From [Candidatus Thermochlorobacteriaceae] bacterium GBChlB (GTDB lineage Bacteria > Bacteroidota > Chlorobiia > Chlorobiales > Thermochlorobacteraceae), in contig JPGV01000025.1 of assembly GCA_000724175.1 (NCBI GenBank), positions 62,001-126,000 of the forward strand: a stretch of 64,000 nucleotides of DNA, in the 5' to 3' direction. Below the pieces are notes generated by a model, which saw only the letters and a program-made list of their open reading frames with translations, was not told the origin of the DNA and ran no database searches. Below, in pieces: positions 1 to 8,431 of the stretch; the first letter of the stretch is position 1; each line of letters begins with the position of its first letter. Position numbers and translations under genes: made by a program.

Positions 1-1
1 T

Positions 2-709
2 GATAGGTCGGCAGTCGACTTTTTGGAAAAAATCAATGTTCCAGCCTATAAAATTGCCTCTTTTGAGATTGTTGATATACCGTTGATTGAATATGTTGCT
101 TCAAAAGGCAAGCCTGTAATAATTTCTACGGGAATTGCAACACTCGCAGATATAGAAAATGCAGTTCAATCTTGTAAAAAAATGGGTAATCATCAAATAG
201 CGTTGCTAAAATGCACTTCGCAATACCCCGCGCCAGTTGAAGAAGCAAATTTAAATACGATTCCAAATTTGGCTCAGACTTTCAATACAGTTGTCGGGCT
301 TTCGGATCATACAATGGAGATTGCTGTTCCTGTTGCTTCTGTAGCACTTGGAGCTAGGATTATTGAGAAGCATTTCATCCTCGATAGAAGCATTGGCGGT
401 CCTGATGCGGACTTCTCGCTCAACGCTTCCGAATTTAAGGCAATGGTGAACGCTGTTCGTCAAACTGAAAAAGCATTAGGAAGCGTCAGTTATGAATTAA
501 CTGAAAAAACTAAGAAAAGTCGGGTGTTTTCACGTTCATTATTTGCTGTTAAAGATATATCGCCCGGAGAAATTTTAACAGAGGAAAATATTCGCTCTAT
601 TCGTCCAGGTCATGGACTATCTCCATTACATTACAAAGATGTAATTGGTAAAAAAGCAACGATGCCAATAGAAAAGGGAACGCCTCTTAAATGGGAGAAT
701 TTTATTTGA
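2..709 (+). CDS. Nonulosonic (probably pseudaminic) acid synthase, 5' truncated
   Basis: NeuB/PseI/LegI-family enzyme, which condenses phosphoenolpyruvate with a six-carbon acetamido sugar to give a nine-carbon acid in the cytoplasm. The frame is already open at the window edge, so roughly the first third of a ~345-residue protein is missing. Visible are the barrel motifs YKIASFE, STG, GLSDHT and EKHF, then a C-terminal SAF (antifreeze-like) domain with RSIRPGHGLSP. That last wording resembles PseI more than NeuB from memory, so pseudaminate is preferred but not settled. The next gene starts one base after its stop, and the following three genes are the amidotransferase set often found beside such synthases. 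Confidence 0.85.
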   Translation, partial: DRSAVDFLEKINVPAYKIASFEIVDIPLIEYVASKGKPVIISTGIATLADIENAVQSCKKMGNHQIALLKCTSQYPAPVEEANLNTIPNLAQTFNTVVGLSDHTMEIAVPVASVALGARIIEKHFILDRSIGGPDADFSLNASEFKAMVNAVRQTEKALGSVSYELTEKTKKSRVFSRSLFAVKDISPGEILTEENIRSIRPGHGLSPLHYKDVIGKKATMPIEKGTPLKWENFI

Positions 710-710
710 T

Positions 711-1325
711 ATGATTGGAGTTATTGATTATGGAATGAGTAATTTGGCGTCATTATCAAATGCGCTCCTGTTTATTAATGTGCCTTTTGAGGTCACGGAC
801 TCTCCGCCATCACTCAAAAAATATGATAAACTAATTTTACCGGGTGTTGGAGCTTTCGGTTTAGCAATGAAACGGCTAAATGAGTCTGGGTTTTCAGATG
901 CAGTTCTTGAAGAAGTTTGCGTTAAAGGAAAGAAGATTTTAGGTATTTGCTTGGGTATGCAGCTTTTGTATGAAAAAAGTTCAGAACATGGTCAACATAA
1001 AGGACTTGGATTGATAAAAGGTTCGGTTGAGTATTTAGGAGAAAAAGTCTCTTTACCTGTTCCTCATGTTGGTTGGAACTCTGTTTTCTCTCCTAGAGAA
1101 ACAAATTTATTGAGAGCAAGCGAAGCGGAAGACTATTGCTTCTATTTTGTTCATAGTTTTTATTGTCAAGCGAAAAAGAGCGGGATTGTATCGGGAGTGG
1201 TTGAATACGGCGGGTTCAAGTTTGATGCGGTCGTTGAAGATGTAAATGTGATGGCTACTCAATTTCATCCTGAAAAAAGTCAGAAAAATGGATTGGAGTT
1301 ATTGAAAAAATTTGCGTTATGTTGA
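711..1325 (+). CDS. HisH-like glutamine amidotransferase subunit of a sugar-amidation system
   Basis: Class I glutamine amidotransferase of the HisH family, 204 residues. It hydrolyses glutamine and passes ammonia to a synthase partner. The catalytic triad is intact: Cys80 in GICLGMQ, and His186 and Glu188 in QFHPEK. PGVGAFG forms the oxyanion region. Its partner, the HisF-like protein, overlaps it by 7 bases, which implies coupled translation. The setting (sugar synthase before, PseA/WbpG-like enzyme after) and the altered HisF partner argue that it feeds glycan amidation rather than histidine synthesis. Confidence 0.88.
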   Translation: MIGVIDYGMSNLASLSNALLFINVPFEVTDSPPSLKKYDKLILPGVGAFGLAMKRLNESGFSDAVLEEVCVKGKKILGICLGMQLLYEKSSEHGQHKGLGLIKGSVEYLGEKVSLPVPHVGWNSVFSPRETNLLRASEAEDYCFYFVHSFYCQAKKSGIVSGVVEYGGFKFDAVVEDVNVMATQFHPEKSQKNGLELLKKFALC

Positions 1326-2104
1326 AAATAAGGTTAATTCCAGTTCTTTATATCAAAAATGGACTAATTGTTCGTAGTGAGAGTTTTTCATATCACCAGA
1401 ACATTGGAAATGTAATTAACGAAGCGAAGCGATATAATGAGTGGGATGTCGATGAACTCATTTATATTGATATTAGTCGTGATAAGCAATACGACGCGCG
1501 TCGTGACGATCACAAAATAAAATCTTTTCAGTCTATAGAACAAATCATTTCTGCTATTTCATCGGTCTGTTTTATGCCATTAACATTCGGCGGTGGCATT
1601 CGGACAATTGAGCAAGTTGATTTTATAATTAGAAGCGGGTCGGACAAAATTACTCTGAATACAGGAGCATTTAATAATCCTGAATTGGTTAAAGAAACAT
1701 CCCTTCGGTATGGCTCGCAATGTATCGTTTTATCAATTGATTATAGAACAGTAGAAGGGAAACCAATCGTATTTACAGAGTTTGGAGAAAAAAATACCGG
1801 CGTCAAAGTAGTTGATTGGGTAAATGAATGCGAGAAATTGGGTGCAGGAGAGATTTTTCTAAACTCTATTGAGCGCGACGGAACAGCAATGGGCTATGAT
1901 ATAGAGACTATTGGTCAAATTGTAGAATCAACCCGCTTGCCTGTTATTGCATGCGGGGGTGTAGGGGATGCATCTGATTTTGTTGAACTCGCAAAAAAGA
2001 CAAGGGTATCTGCGCTGGCGGCAGGAAATTGGTTTCATTTTGTAGAACGTAGTTATTCAAAAGCCAAACAACTCTTAAAGAAACATGGAATTAATGTCCG
2101 CTGA
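1319..2104 (+). CDS. HisF-like ammonia-channel subunit, catalytic Asp11 replaced
   Basis: (beta-alpha)8 barrel of the HisF family, 261 residues, which would carry ammonia from the HisH-like subunit. It aligns well with true HisF (TFGGGIRT, SIDYR holding the Asp130 equivalent, FTEFGEKNTG, NSIERDGT, ACGGVG). Tyr sits at residue 11, where histidine-pathway HisF has its catalytic Asp11. The phosphate and ammonia-handling parts remain, but cyclisation of the histidine intermediate is not expected. This is the pattern anticipated for a HisF2-type partner of a sugar amidotransferase. It ends just before the PseA/WbpG-like gene. Confidence 0.88.
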   Translation: MLKIRLIPVLYIKNGLIVRSESFSYHQNIGNVINEAKRYNEWDVDELIYIDISRDKQYDARRDDHKIKSFQSIEQIISAISSVCFMPLTFGGGIRTIEQVDFIIRSGSDKITLNTGAFNNPELVKETSLRYGSQCIVLSIDYRTVEGKPIVFTEFGEKNTGVKVVDWVNECEKLGAGEIFLNSIERDGTAMGYDIETIGQIVESTRLPVIACGGVGDASDFVELAKKTRVSALAAGNWFHFVERSYSKAKQLLKKHGINVR

Positions 2105-2138
2105 GGAAAAGAATGTTCATCACAAAAGGAGTGGTAAA

Positions 2139-3329
2139 ATGCGTTACTGTGCTAAGTGTGTCTACCCCGCCAGTTCGGCGGCACCACTAGCCTTTGATGA
2201 GCGCGGGATTTGCTCGGGCTGTCGAACTGCTGAACAGCGAACCTCGATTGATTGGGATGCACGGCGCAAGAGGTTTGAAAAATTAATAGATGAATATCGT
2301 GTCCAAGATGGTTCAAATTATGACTGTATTATTCCTGTCAGCGGAGGCAAGGATAGTTATTTTCAAACACATATCATTAAAACTGTTTACGGCTTAAATC
2401 CATTGTTGGTAACCTATAATGGTAATAATTACACGCCGTCAGGAATGCGTAATCTAGTTAATATGCGCGAGGCTTTTAATGTCGATCATATCTTCTTTAC
2501 TCCTAGTATTCGTGTTGTTAAAGTCATGAACCGTATGGCAATGCGAATGATGGGGGATATGAACTGGCATGCCCATGCAGGCATTTTTACATATCCAATT
2601 CGAGCGTCTGTTCATCATAATGTTCCTCTCATGGTCTGGGGCGAGCACGGTTTTATGGACTTAGGCGGAATGCATTCCTACAATGATCTTGTCGAATTTA
2701 CTTATCGCTTCCGCCATGAGCATGGACTTAGAGGGTATGAATGGTATGATTTTCTCGAGAAAGCTAAACAGTATAATGAAACGCTTACAAAACAAGATTT
2801 AATTCCTTGGATGTATCCAAGCGACAGTGAAATTGATAAGGTTGGCGTGAGAGGGATTTATATCTCGAATTATTTTCATTGGGACGCAAATGAACACGGA
2901 CCTCTGATGGAAAAACTTTATAATTTTCGAGGCTCTGACGAGCCTTTTGAGCGGACATATCGTCGAATGTCAAATTTAGATGATATGCATGAAAACGGAA
3001 TCCACGATTATATGAAGTGGGTAAAATTCGGTTACGGTAGAGCCACCGACCATGTTTGTAAAGATATTCGCGCTGGTTTAATGACCCGAGAGCAAGGCGT
3101 GGAAATTGTGAAGAAAATGGACCATATTAAACCCAAAGATCTTTATCGTTGGCTACCATATGTTGGCTGGTCTGAACAGGAGTTTGACGAAGTTGCTGAT
3201 ACTTTCCGCGACCCGCGAGTCTGGTGGATTGAAAACGGCGAATGGTGGAAAGATAATGTCTGGGGAGAACCATCAAGTTACGGTAGAGTGAACTTGCATA
3301 GAGACATGTGGAAGAAGTATCAAGTTTAA
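2139..3329 (+). CDS. N-acetyl sugar amidotransferase (PseA/WbpG family)
   Basis: ATP-pyrophosphatase-fold enzyme, 396 residues, predicted to convert an acetamido group on an amino sugar into an acetamidino group using ammonia from the HisH/HisF-like pair. An N-terminal Cys4 site (Cys4, Cys7, Cys25, Cys28) precedes the PP-loop SGGKDS at residues 68-73. I start it at ATG 2139 and not at the in-frame ATG 2085: family members begin MRYC-x-x-C, and AAAGGAG lies 7 bases upstream of 2139, whereas 2085 would overlap the previous gene. PseA acts on pseudaminate and WbpG on a mannuronate; the neighbouring synthase favours a nonulosonate here. Confidence 0.9.
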   Translation: MRYCAKCVYPASSAAPLAFDERGICSGCRTAEQRTSIDWDARRKRFEKLIDEYRVQDGSNYDCIIPVSGGKDSYFQTHIIKTVYGLNPLLVTYNGNNYTPSGMRNLVNMREAFNVDHIFFTPSIRVVKVMNRMAMRMMGDMNWHAHAGIFTYPIRASVHHNVPLMVWGEHGFMDLGGMHSYNDLVEFTYRFRHEHGLRGYEWYDFLEKAKQYNETLTKQDLIPWMYPSDSEIDKVGVRGIYISNYFHWDANEHGPLMEKLYNFRGSDEPFERTYRRMSNLDDMHENGIHDYMKWVKFGYGRATDHVCKDIRAGLMTREQGVEIVKKMDHIKPKDLYRWLPYVGWSEQEFDEVADTFRDPRVWWIENGEWWKDNVWGEPSSYGRVNLHRDMWKKYQV

Positions 3330-3381
3330 TGTAAAGATTAGTAAAATAAAATACACATGCAATTATCACTGAAAGTTTAAT

Positions 3382-4386
3382 ATGCAGCAATTAAAAGAAA
3401 CAGAAATTCGTCCTAAGAATTTAATGGATGGTCAGCGTATTGCTATGCTTACAGATGTTGGGCGGCTTTTGGGACGTAGAAAAGAATTTGTTGACGTGGT
3501 ATGTCCTGCCTGTAATTCAAATCAGCGACAAAAGGCATTTGAAAAGTATGGAATGGAATACTACCAATGCAAAAAATGCGATACAATTTATATCACGCCA
3601 AGACCGACTGAGGAAGTTTTGAATTGGTTTTATAAATATTCTGTGAACTACGCATATTGGAATAAGCATATTTTCCCGGCTTCAGAAGAAAAACGAAGAG
3701 AGAGAATTTTTGTGCCACGTGTTGACGCCATCTTGAAGTATTGCGAAAAATATTCAGTGAAAACAGATTCACTCTTAGAAGTCGGAGCTGCATTCGGAAC
3801 GTTTTGCTCCGAGATGAAATCAAGAAATATCTTCAAGAAAGTCATCGGCGTAGAACCAACGCCTGACTTGGCTCAAACTTGCCGAGAAAAAGGTATTGAA
3901 ATCATTGAAAAAACGATTGAACAAATAGAATTTTTAGATGAAGAAAAATTTGATGTGGTTGTTAATTTTGAAGTTATCGAACATTTATTTTCACCCAAAG
4001 ATTTTATTGTTCAGTGCAAGAAAGTGTTGAAAAAAGGCGGTTTGTTTGTAGTTACCTGCCCAAATGGAAAAGGATTTGATATAACCGTTTTAGGACAAGA
4101 AAGTATTGCGATTGATCACGAACATTTGAACTATTTTAATCCGAAATCTCTATCGGATTTAATATCCTCGTGCGGCTTTGAAGTATTGGAAACGGAAACA
4201 CCCGGCAGATTAGATGCAGAATTGGTTAGAAATAAGATTCTCTCAGGGGAATTTGATATTACTTCCCAACCTTTTCTAAAACAAGTTCTAATTGAAAATT
4301 GGGATACTTTACAAATCCCGTTTCAAAAATTTATTGCTGAAAACGGACTTTCGTCCAACATGTGGATAATTGCAAAAAGCGTATGA
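3382..4386 (+). CDS. Class I SAM-dependent methyltransferase with N-terminal zinc ribbon
   Basis: 334 residues. A Cys4 zinc-ribbon (Cys41, Cys44, Cys63, Cys66) with the typical Y-x-Q-C-x-x-C and TPRPTEEVL wording precedes a Rossmann methyltransferase domain with the SAM-binding motif LLEVGAAFGTF at about residue 131 and VVNFEVIEHL further on. Proteins of this build are common in polysaccharide clusters and are thought to methylate sugars or glycan ends, but the acceptor cannot be read from sequence. Its stop overlaps the start of the next gene (ATGA), so the two are probably translated together. Confidence 0.82.
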   Translation: MQQLKETEIRPKNLMDGQRIAMLTDVGRLLGRRKEFVDVVCPACNSNQRQKAFEKYGMEYYQCKKCDTIYITPRPTEEVLNWFYKYSVNYAYWNKHIFPASEEKRRERIFVPRVDAILKYCEKYSVKTDSLLEVGAAFGTFCSEMKSRNIFKKVIGVEPTPDLAQTCREKGIEIIEKTIEQIEFLDEEKFDVVVNFEVIEHLFSPKDFIVQCKKVLKKGGLFVVTCPNGKGFDITVLGQESIAIDHEHLNYFNPKSLSDLISSCGFEVLETETPGRLDAELVRNKILSGEFDITSQPFLKQVLIENWDTLQIPFQKFIAENGLSSNMWIIAKSV

Positions 4387-5360
4387 CAGAGCTTAACCAG
4401 GCAGAACAGATTCTCGGCTTAACAGAGATGGAGATATTAAGGCGATGTGCTAGCGAAAATCTTATCTGTGCTCCGAGACCTGGATATTGGACTGCAGAAA
4501 TTTACAGTTTTGGAAAATATTTGAGGGAATATGGGTACTTTCCGCAATGGCTGCCCCTTCTTGTTTATACCGACCACGGACCTTCTCAAGCAGACTCGCC
4601 TTTGAAGCATGAGTTAGAATCCGACGCCCCTGTACAATTTTATCATTCTTCTCGCATGGTAAAAAAATGGAAAAAAATTACGAAAAAGCCTTGCTACACG
4701 ATATTTTCTCCATTTGTATTTTATAGGAAAACACGTAAAATCGTACAGAATAGAGATGCAAAGGGCACATTAGCATATCCGTCTCATACAACGCCGCTCA
4801 TAGACGACGAGGTAGATTACGAAAAATATATCGAACAATTAATGTCCCTACCCAAAGAATTTCATCCGATTTCAGTGCAGTTACATGTTCACGATGTGAA
4901 TAAAGGTCAGCATAAGCTTTTTATGAAGCATAAAATCCCCGTTTACACAGCAGGTCATTATGCCGACTATCGGTTTGTCGAACGTTTTTACGAGACTTTG
5001 AAGCAATTCAAGTACACAACATCGAATGTTGTCATGTCGTGCTTATTTTATTCTGTTGAAATGGGGATACCGCATTTTCTATATGGCATTGAGCCTGTTT
5101 TTAATAACAAAGGTCAAGAAGGAATTCCTTTAGGAAAAGAATTCAAACCCTTGGAACAATGGGAACAGATGAGGAAGGTTACAGAAATGTTCTCTGGGTT
5201 AAATACAGAAATCACTGACGACCAACGTAAACTTGTTAATTTTGAACTTGGTATAGAACACGGAGCAAGCCGATTCCAAATGGCTGGGATACTTTTTTTT
5301 GCACTTGCTAATGTTTTTTTTAGAAAACTTAAAAATAAAATGCAAAATGGCTTCATTTAA
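4383..5360 (+). CDS. Unrecognised glycan-cluster protein
   Basis: 325 residues, starting at ATG 4383 inside the ATGA overlap with the preceding stop; an in-frame ATG at 4362 would give a longer overlap. I do not recognise the family. No signal peptide or clear membrane segment is visible. Histidine- and tyrosine-rich stretches such as VQLHVHDVNKG and TAGHYADYRFVERFYETL are followed by TTSNVVMSCLFYSVEMG and PHFLYGIEP. That arrangement is reminiscent of the donor-site half of GT-B transferases of the polysialyltransferase kind, where a Ser after the loop binds the nucleotide sugar. A role as a glycosyltransferase or other glycan enzyme is inferred from position only. Confidence 0.6.
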   Translation: MTELNQAEQILGLTEMEILRRCASENLICAPRPGYWTAEIYSFGKYLREYGYFPQWLPLLVYTDHGPSQADSPLKHELESDAPVQFYHSSRMVKKWKKITKKPCYTIFSPFVFYRKTRKIVQNRDAKGTLAYPSHTTPLIDDEVDYEKYIEQLMSLPKEFHPISVQLHVHDVNKGQHKLFMKHKIPVYTAGHYADYRFVERFYETLKQFKYTTSNVVMSCLFYSVEMGIPHFLYGIEPVFNNKGQEGIPLGKEFKPLEQWEQMRKVTEMFSGLNTEITDDQRKLVNFELGIEHGASRFQMAGILFFALANVFFRKLKNKMQNGFI

Positions 5361-6198
5361 TGAAGAACATAATAATCTACCCTGGACCGGAGAGCGAATG
5401 GTTCCTGAAATCTTTAATTTCGGCGCGATAGAACACTTACACCGTTACGCAGTTGCACAAAAATATGTCAAAGATAAAACCATACTTGATATAGCGTCTG
5501 GAGAGGGATATGGTTCGATGCTACTTGCTTTACATGCGAAAAAAGTGAAAGGTGTAGATGTATCAACGGAAGCTGTTAATCATGCCAAGAAAAAGTATCA
5601 AAGGGAAAATTTAGAATTTATGATTGGCTCTGCCGACCATATTCCAATAGAAGATGGCACGATTGATGTGGTAGTAAGTTTTGAGACCATAGAGCATCAT
5701 GATAAACATGTAGAAATGATGAAAGAAATTAAACGTGTTCTAAAGAAAGATGGAATATTAATAATATCCTCTCCTGATAAAAAAAATTATACTGAGGTTA
5801 TGGGATTCAAAATAGATTATCACATAAAAGAGTTATATCAGGACGAGTTCGAGTCTCTCATTTCTGATTTTTTCAAATTTCGAAGAATGCTTTTTCAAAG
5901 AACTGTGTATGGCTCTTTGATTGCTCCGGTAGACGAAAACAATGGTTTTGCTGAGTACACTGGAAATTATCAAGTTATAAATGAATATGATAAGATACAG
6001 GTTCCTTGGTTTAATATATGTATCGCCTCAGATTATCCGGTCGACTTAAGTAAGGTTAGCTATTTCGATGGATACAAGTTATTGAGAGAAATCTCTACGG
6101 ACGCCCAAATGCGCATAAAACAAACTTATGATTACCGCATAGGAAGATTAATACTAAGCCCATTTAGAATTTTAATAAATTTTTTCAGAGCCAGATAA
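5347..6198 (+). CDS. Class I SAM-dependent methyltransferase
   Basis: 283 residues from ATG 5347, overlapping the previous gene by 14 bases; this start puts the family's usual LPWTGERMVPE opening near the N-terminus. The SAM site is ILDIASGEGYGS, followed by GVDVSTEAV, VVSFETIEHH and a VLKKDGILIISSPDK strand. Members with the TGERMVP start are widespread in O-antigen and capsule loci. The methyl acceptor is unknown, and a sugar or a glycosyl lipid is the natural guess. The next gene starts one base after the stop. Confidence 0.82.
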   Translation: MASFNEEHNNLPWTGERMVPEIFNFGAIEHLHRYAVAQKYVKDKTILDIASGEGYGSMLLALHAKKVKGVDVSTEAVNHAKKKYQRENLEFMIGSADHIPIEDGTIDVVVSFETIEHHDKHVEMMKEIKRVLKKDGILIISSPDKKNYTEVMGFKIDYHIKELYQDEFESLISDFFKFRRMLFQRTVYGSLIAPVDENNGFAEYTGNYQVINEYDKIQVPWFNICIASDYPVDLSKVSYFDGYKLLREISTDAQMRIKQTYDYRIGRLILSPFRILINFFRAR

Positions 6199-6199
6199 C

Positions 6200-7234
6200 A
6201 TGAAAATCGCTTTTACGCTATGCTCATTCAACTATATGGCGCAAGCTAAAACGCTAGCAGACTCCTTCCATGAGTATAACCCTGAATGGCATTTCGTCAT
6301 CGGCTTAGTAGACAGAGTTAATGGACGACTACCTGAATCCTATTGGCATCCATATGAACTAATTGAGGTAGAAAAAATTAACATTGAAGGGTTTGAAGAG
6401 ATGTGCAAAATATATGACATTGTGGAGCTTAATACATCTGTCAAGCCGTTTTATATGGAATACTTGTTTAACCGCGATAAAGATGTGGAACTGGTTGCAT
6501 ATTTTGACCCAGACATTATGTTTTTTGGAAAGTTAGATGATTTAGAAAATAAGATGTGTCATCATGATGTATTTCTGACACCCCACTTCTTTAAGCCTGT
6601 TTCAGAGGAGTCCTTCATTGCTCTTGAGCAATTGTGTCTTTGGGTTGGTGTGTATAATCTCGGTTTTATAGCCTTAAAAAGAGGAAATGTGGCGAATAGT
6701 CTTTTGAATTGGTGGATGAAGCGTTTGAGAAAATTTTGTTTTAGGAATTTAGGAAATCAAACACGCTATAGAGGATTTTTCGTTGATCAAGTTTGGATAG
6801 ATTTTGTTCCTGTTTTTTTTGGTAATCCAATTTTGCTACATGAAGGGCATAATGTAGCATACTGGAATTTAATGGAAAGGAAAATAACTCTGCGAGAAGG
6901 AAAGTTTATTGTGAATGACAGTGTGCCGCTCATATTTTTTCATTTCAGCTCTTATAATCCGTTTGAACCGGAGAAAATCGGCAGGTATTGGAGTGAAAAA
7001 TTTTCACTTCAGAACGACGAATGCTTGAAAAAGCTTTTTACAGTATATAGAGAAAAATTTTTGGAGAACGGCCATGAACAAATTTCTAAACAGCCTTGTC
7101 TGTTAATTAAGCATAAAAAGGCACAGAAGTATCCAAAATACGAAACAGGTCTATTTGGTGAGGTAAAATACAGGGTTAAGATACTGCTGACTATGATTCA
7201 TAGATTAACTGAACGTTATGCATATCCAAAATGA
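6200..7234 (+). CDS. GT-A fold glycosyltransferase
   Basis: 344 residues. The opening IAFTLCSFNYMAQAKTLADS and the metal-binding DPD motif (Asp103, Asp105 in YFDPDIMFF) place it with GT-A enzymes related to family 8, which move a sugar from a nucleotide donor onto a growing glycan on the inner face of the membrane. Later blocks (YNLGFIALKRGN, FFVDQVWIDF, HEGHNVAYWNL, FFHFSSYNP) are typical of this uncharacterised group. Donor and acceptor are unknown. It sits one base after the preceding methyltransferase and overlaps any longer form of the next gene. Confidence 0.82.
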   Translation: MKIAFTLCSFNYMAQAKTLADSFHEYNPEWHFVIGLVDRVNGRLPESYWHPYELIEVEKINIEGFEEMCKIYDIVELNTSVKPFYMEYLFNRDKDVELVAYFDPDIMFFGKLDDLENKMCHHDVFLTPHFFKPVSEESFIALEQLCLWVGVYNLGFIALKRGNVANSLLNWWMKRLRKFCFRNLGNQTRYRGFFVDQVWIDFVPVFFGNPILLHEGHNVAYWNLMERKITLREGKFIVNDSVPLIFFHFSSYNPFEPEKIGRYWSEKFSLQNDECLKKLFTVYREKFLENGHEQISKQPCLLIKHKKAQKYPKYETGLFGEVKYRVKILLTMIHRLTERYAYPK

Positions 7235-7238
7235 TACA

Positions 7239-8417
7239 ATGAAAGCCGGAATATACATCTCAGAAATGTCAGTAAGTAATACGCACGGAGGCGGGATTAC
7301 GCTTCAGAGAATTCTTGCTGAAGACCTCTATAATTTCGAGAAATTCATCCACTTGTCAACTTTTGCAGAGCAGTATCCAATTATTTCAAATTTAAAAGAA
7401 AAAGCGTGGAACGCAGCAGAAAAACATCTTCCGCTGCACAGGCCTGCAAGAAAAGACGTGATATCATATTCCACATACCTCTTTAAGCGGTTCTTGCTCA
7501 GAGAAAAACCTACTTTTTTATATGGAGCAAAAAAAATTTCCCAAGAAATTATTAAATTAATATCAATTGACAAGTTCAGAGTGTTAGTTGTACCACAGCA
7601 TCATACTTCAATCTATGTATCAAACTTACTCTTTAAACATCAGCCGTTCAGCTATTGGACATGGATGATGGATGACCACCCGTTACATTACGATAGGGAA
7701 AGAGGATTTTTCTATGAAGATGGGTTCGAGCAAGAAATGAATTTTCATTTGAAGCACGCAAAAGGTGTATTTGTAATCAGTTATCAAATGAGGGAGTTTT
7801 ACAAGGAGCGTTTTGGTGTAATTTCTGAAGTGTTATTCGGACCTGCCGACCCGTATGATTCTCCTGTGTATGAACTAACTGAAAGTGAAGAAATTAAACT
7901 GTGCTATTTTGGAGCTCTTTGGGGATGGCAGTCTGATGCGATTGAGAGAATGGTTCCCCATCTGAAAAAAAATGCTGCAAAGCTTGATATTTATTCCTTC
8001 CAAAAGATTTCAGAGAAAATGCGGTGTGAGGAAGTATCACAAAAGTCCCCCGTTGAAGCAACGCAGGTTCAAAGGCTAATGCGAACATATGACGCAGTAA
8101 TTATTCCCATCAGCTTTGATGACAGCTGTCGTAATTTATCGGAACTTAACTACTCAACAAAAATGAGCGAATGTCTTGCGGCAGGTGTGCCTGTACTTGC
8201 GATTGGGCCACCTTACGCAGGTATGATTCGCTTCTTACGTGAACGAGACTGCGCGATTATTATTGATGACCCCAGTAATGAAAGTCAGTGGGAGAGCTTG
8301 AAAAAAATAAAGGAATACTCATTCCGAAAAAAAATACTTGATAATGCTCTATTAGTCTCACAGAGAGAAACATCTGTCTCTGCAATGCGAATGAAATGGA
8401 AAAATTTTTGGAATTAG
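7239..8417 (+). CDS. GT-B fold glycosyltransferase
   Basis: 392 residues. The N-terminal NTHGGGITLQRI and the C-terminal donor-site block MSECLAAGVPVLAIGPP resemble family 1/4-like GT-B transferases, though the central catalytic Glu motif is not obvious. I chose ATG 7239 because MKAGIYISEM looks like a real N-terminus; ATG 7218 in the same frame would overlap the previous gene by 17 bases. Neither start has a good ribosome-binding site, as expected inside a coupled operon. Substrates cannot be told. Confidence 0.75.
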   Translation: MKAGIYISEMSVSNTHGGGITLQRILAEDLYNFEKFIHLSTFAEQYPIISNLKEKAWNAAEKHLPLHRPARKDVISYSTYLFKRFLLREKPTFLYGAKKISQEIIKLISIDKFRVLVVPQHHTSIYVSNLLFKHQPFSYWTWMMDDHPLHYDRERGFFYEDGFEQEMNFHLKHAKGVFVISYQMREFYKERFGVISEVLFGPADPYDSPVYELTESEEIKLCYFGALWGWQSDAIERMVPHLKKNAAKLDIYSFQKISEKMRCEEVSQKSPVEATQVQRLMRTYDAVIIPISFDDSCRNLSELNYSTKMSECLAAGVPVLAIGPPYAGMIRFLRERDCAIIIDDPSNESQWESLKKIKEYSFRKKILDNALLVSQRETSVSAMRMKWKNFWN

Positions 8418-8431
8418 CAACATGATAAAAA

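Noticed and set aside
711-2104. HisH/HisF as histidine biosynthesis genes
   Set aside because: HisF Asp11 is Tyr, and the genes are inside a sugar-amidation cluster next to a PseA/WbpG-like enzyme.
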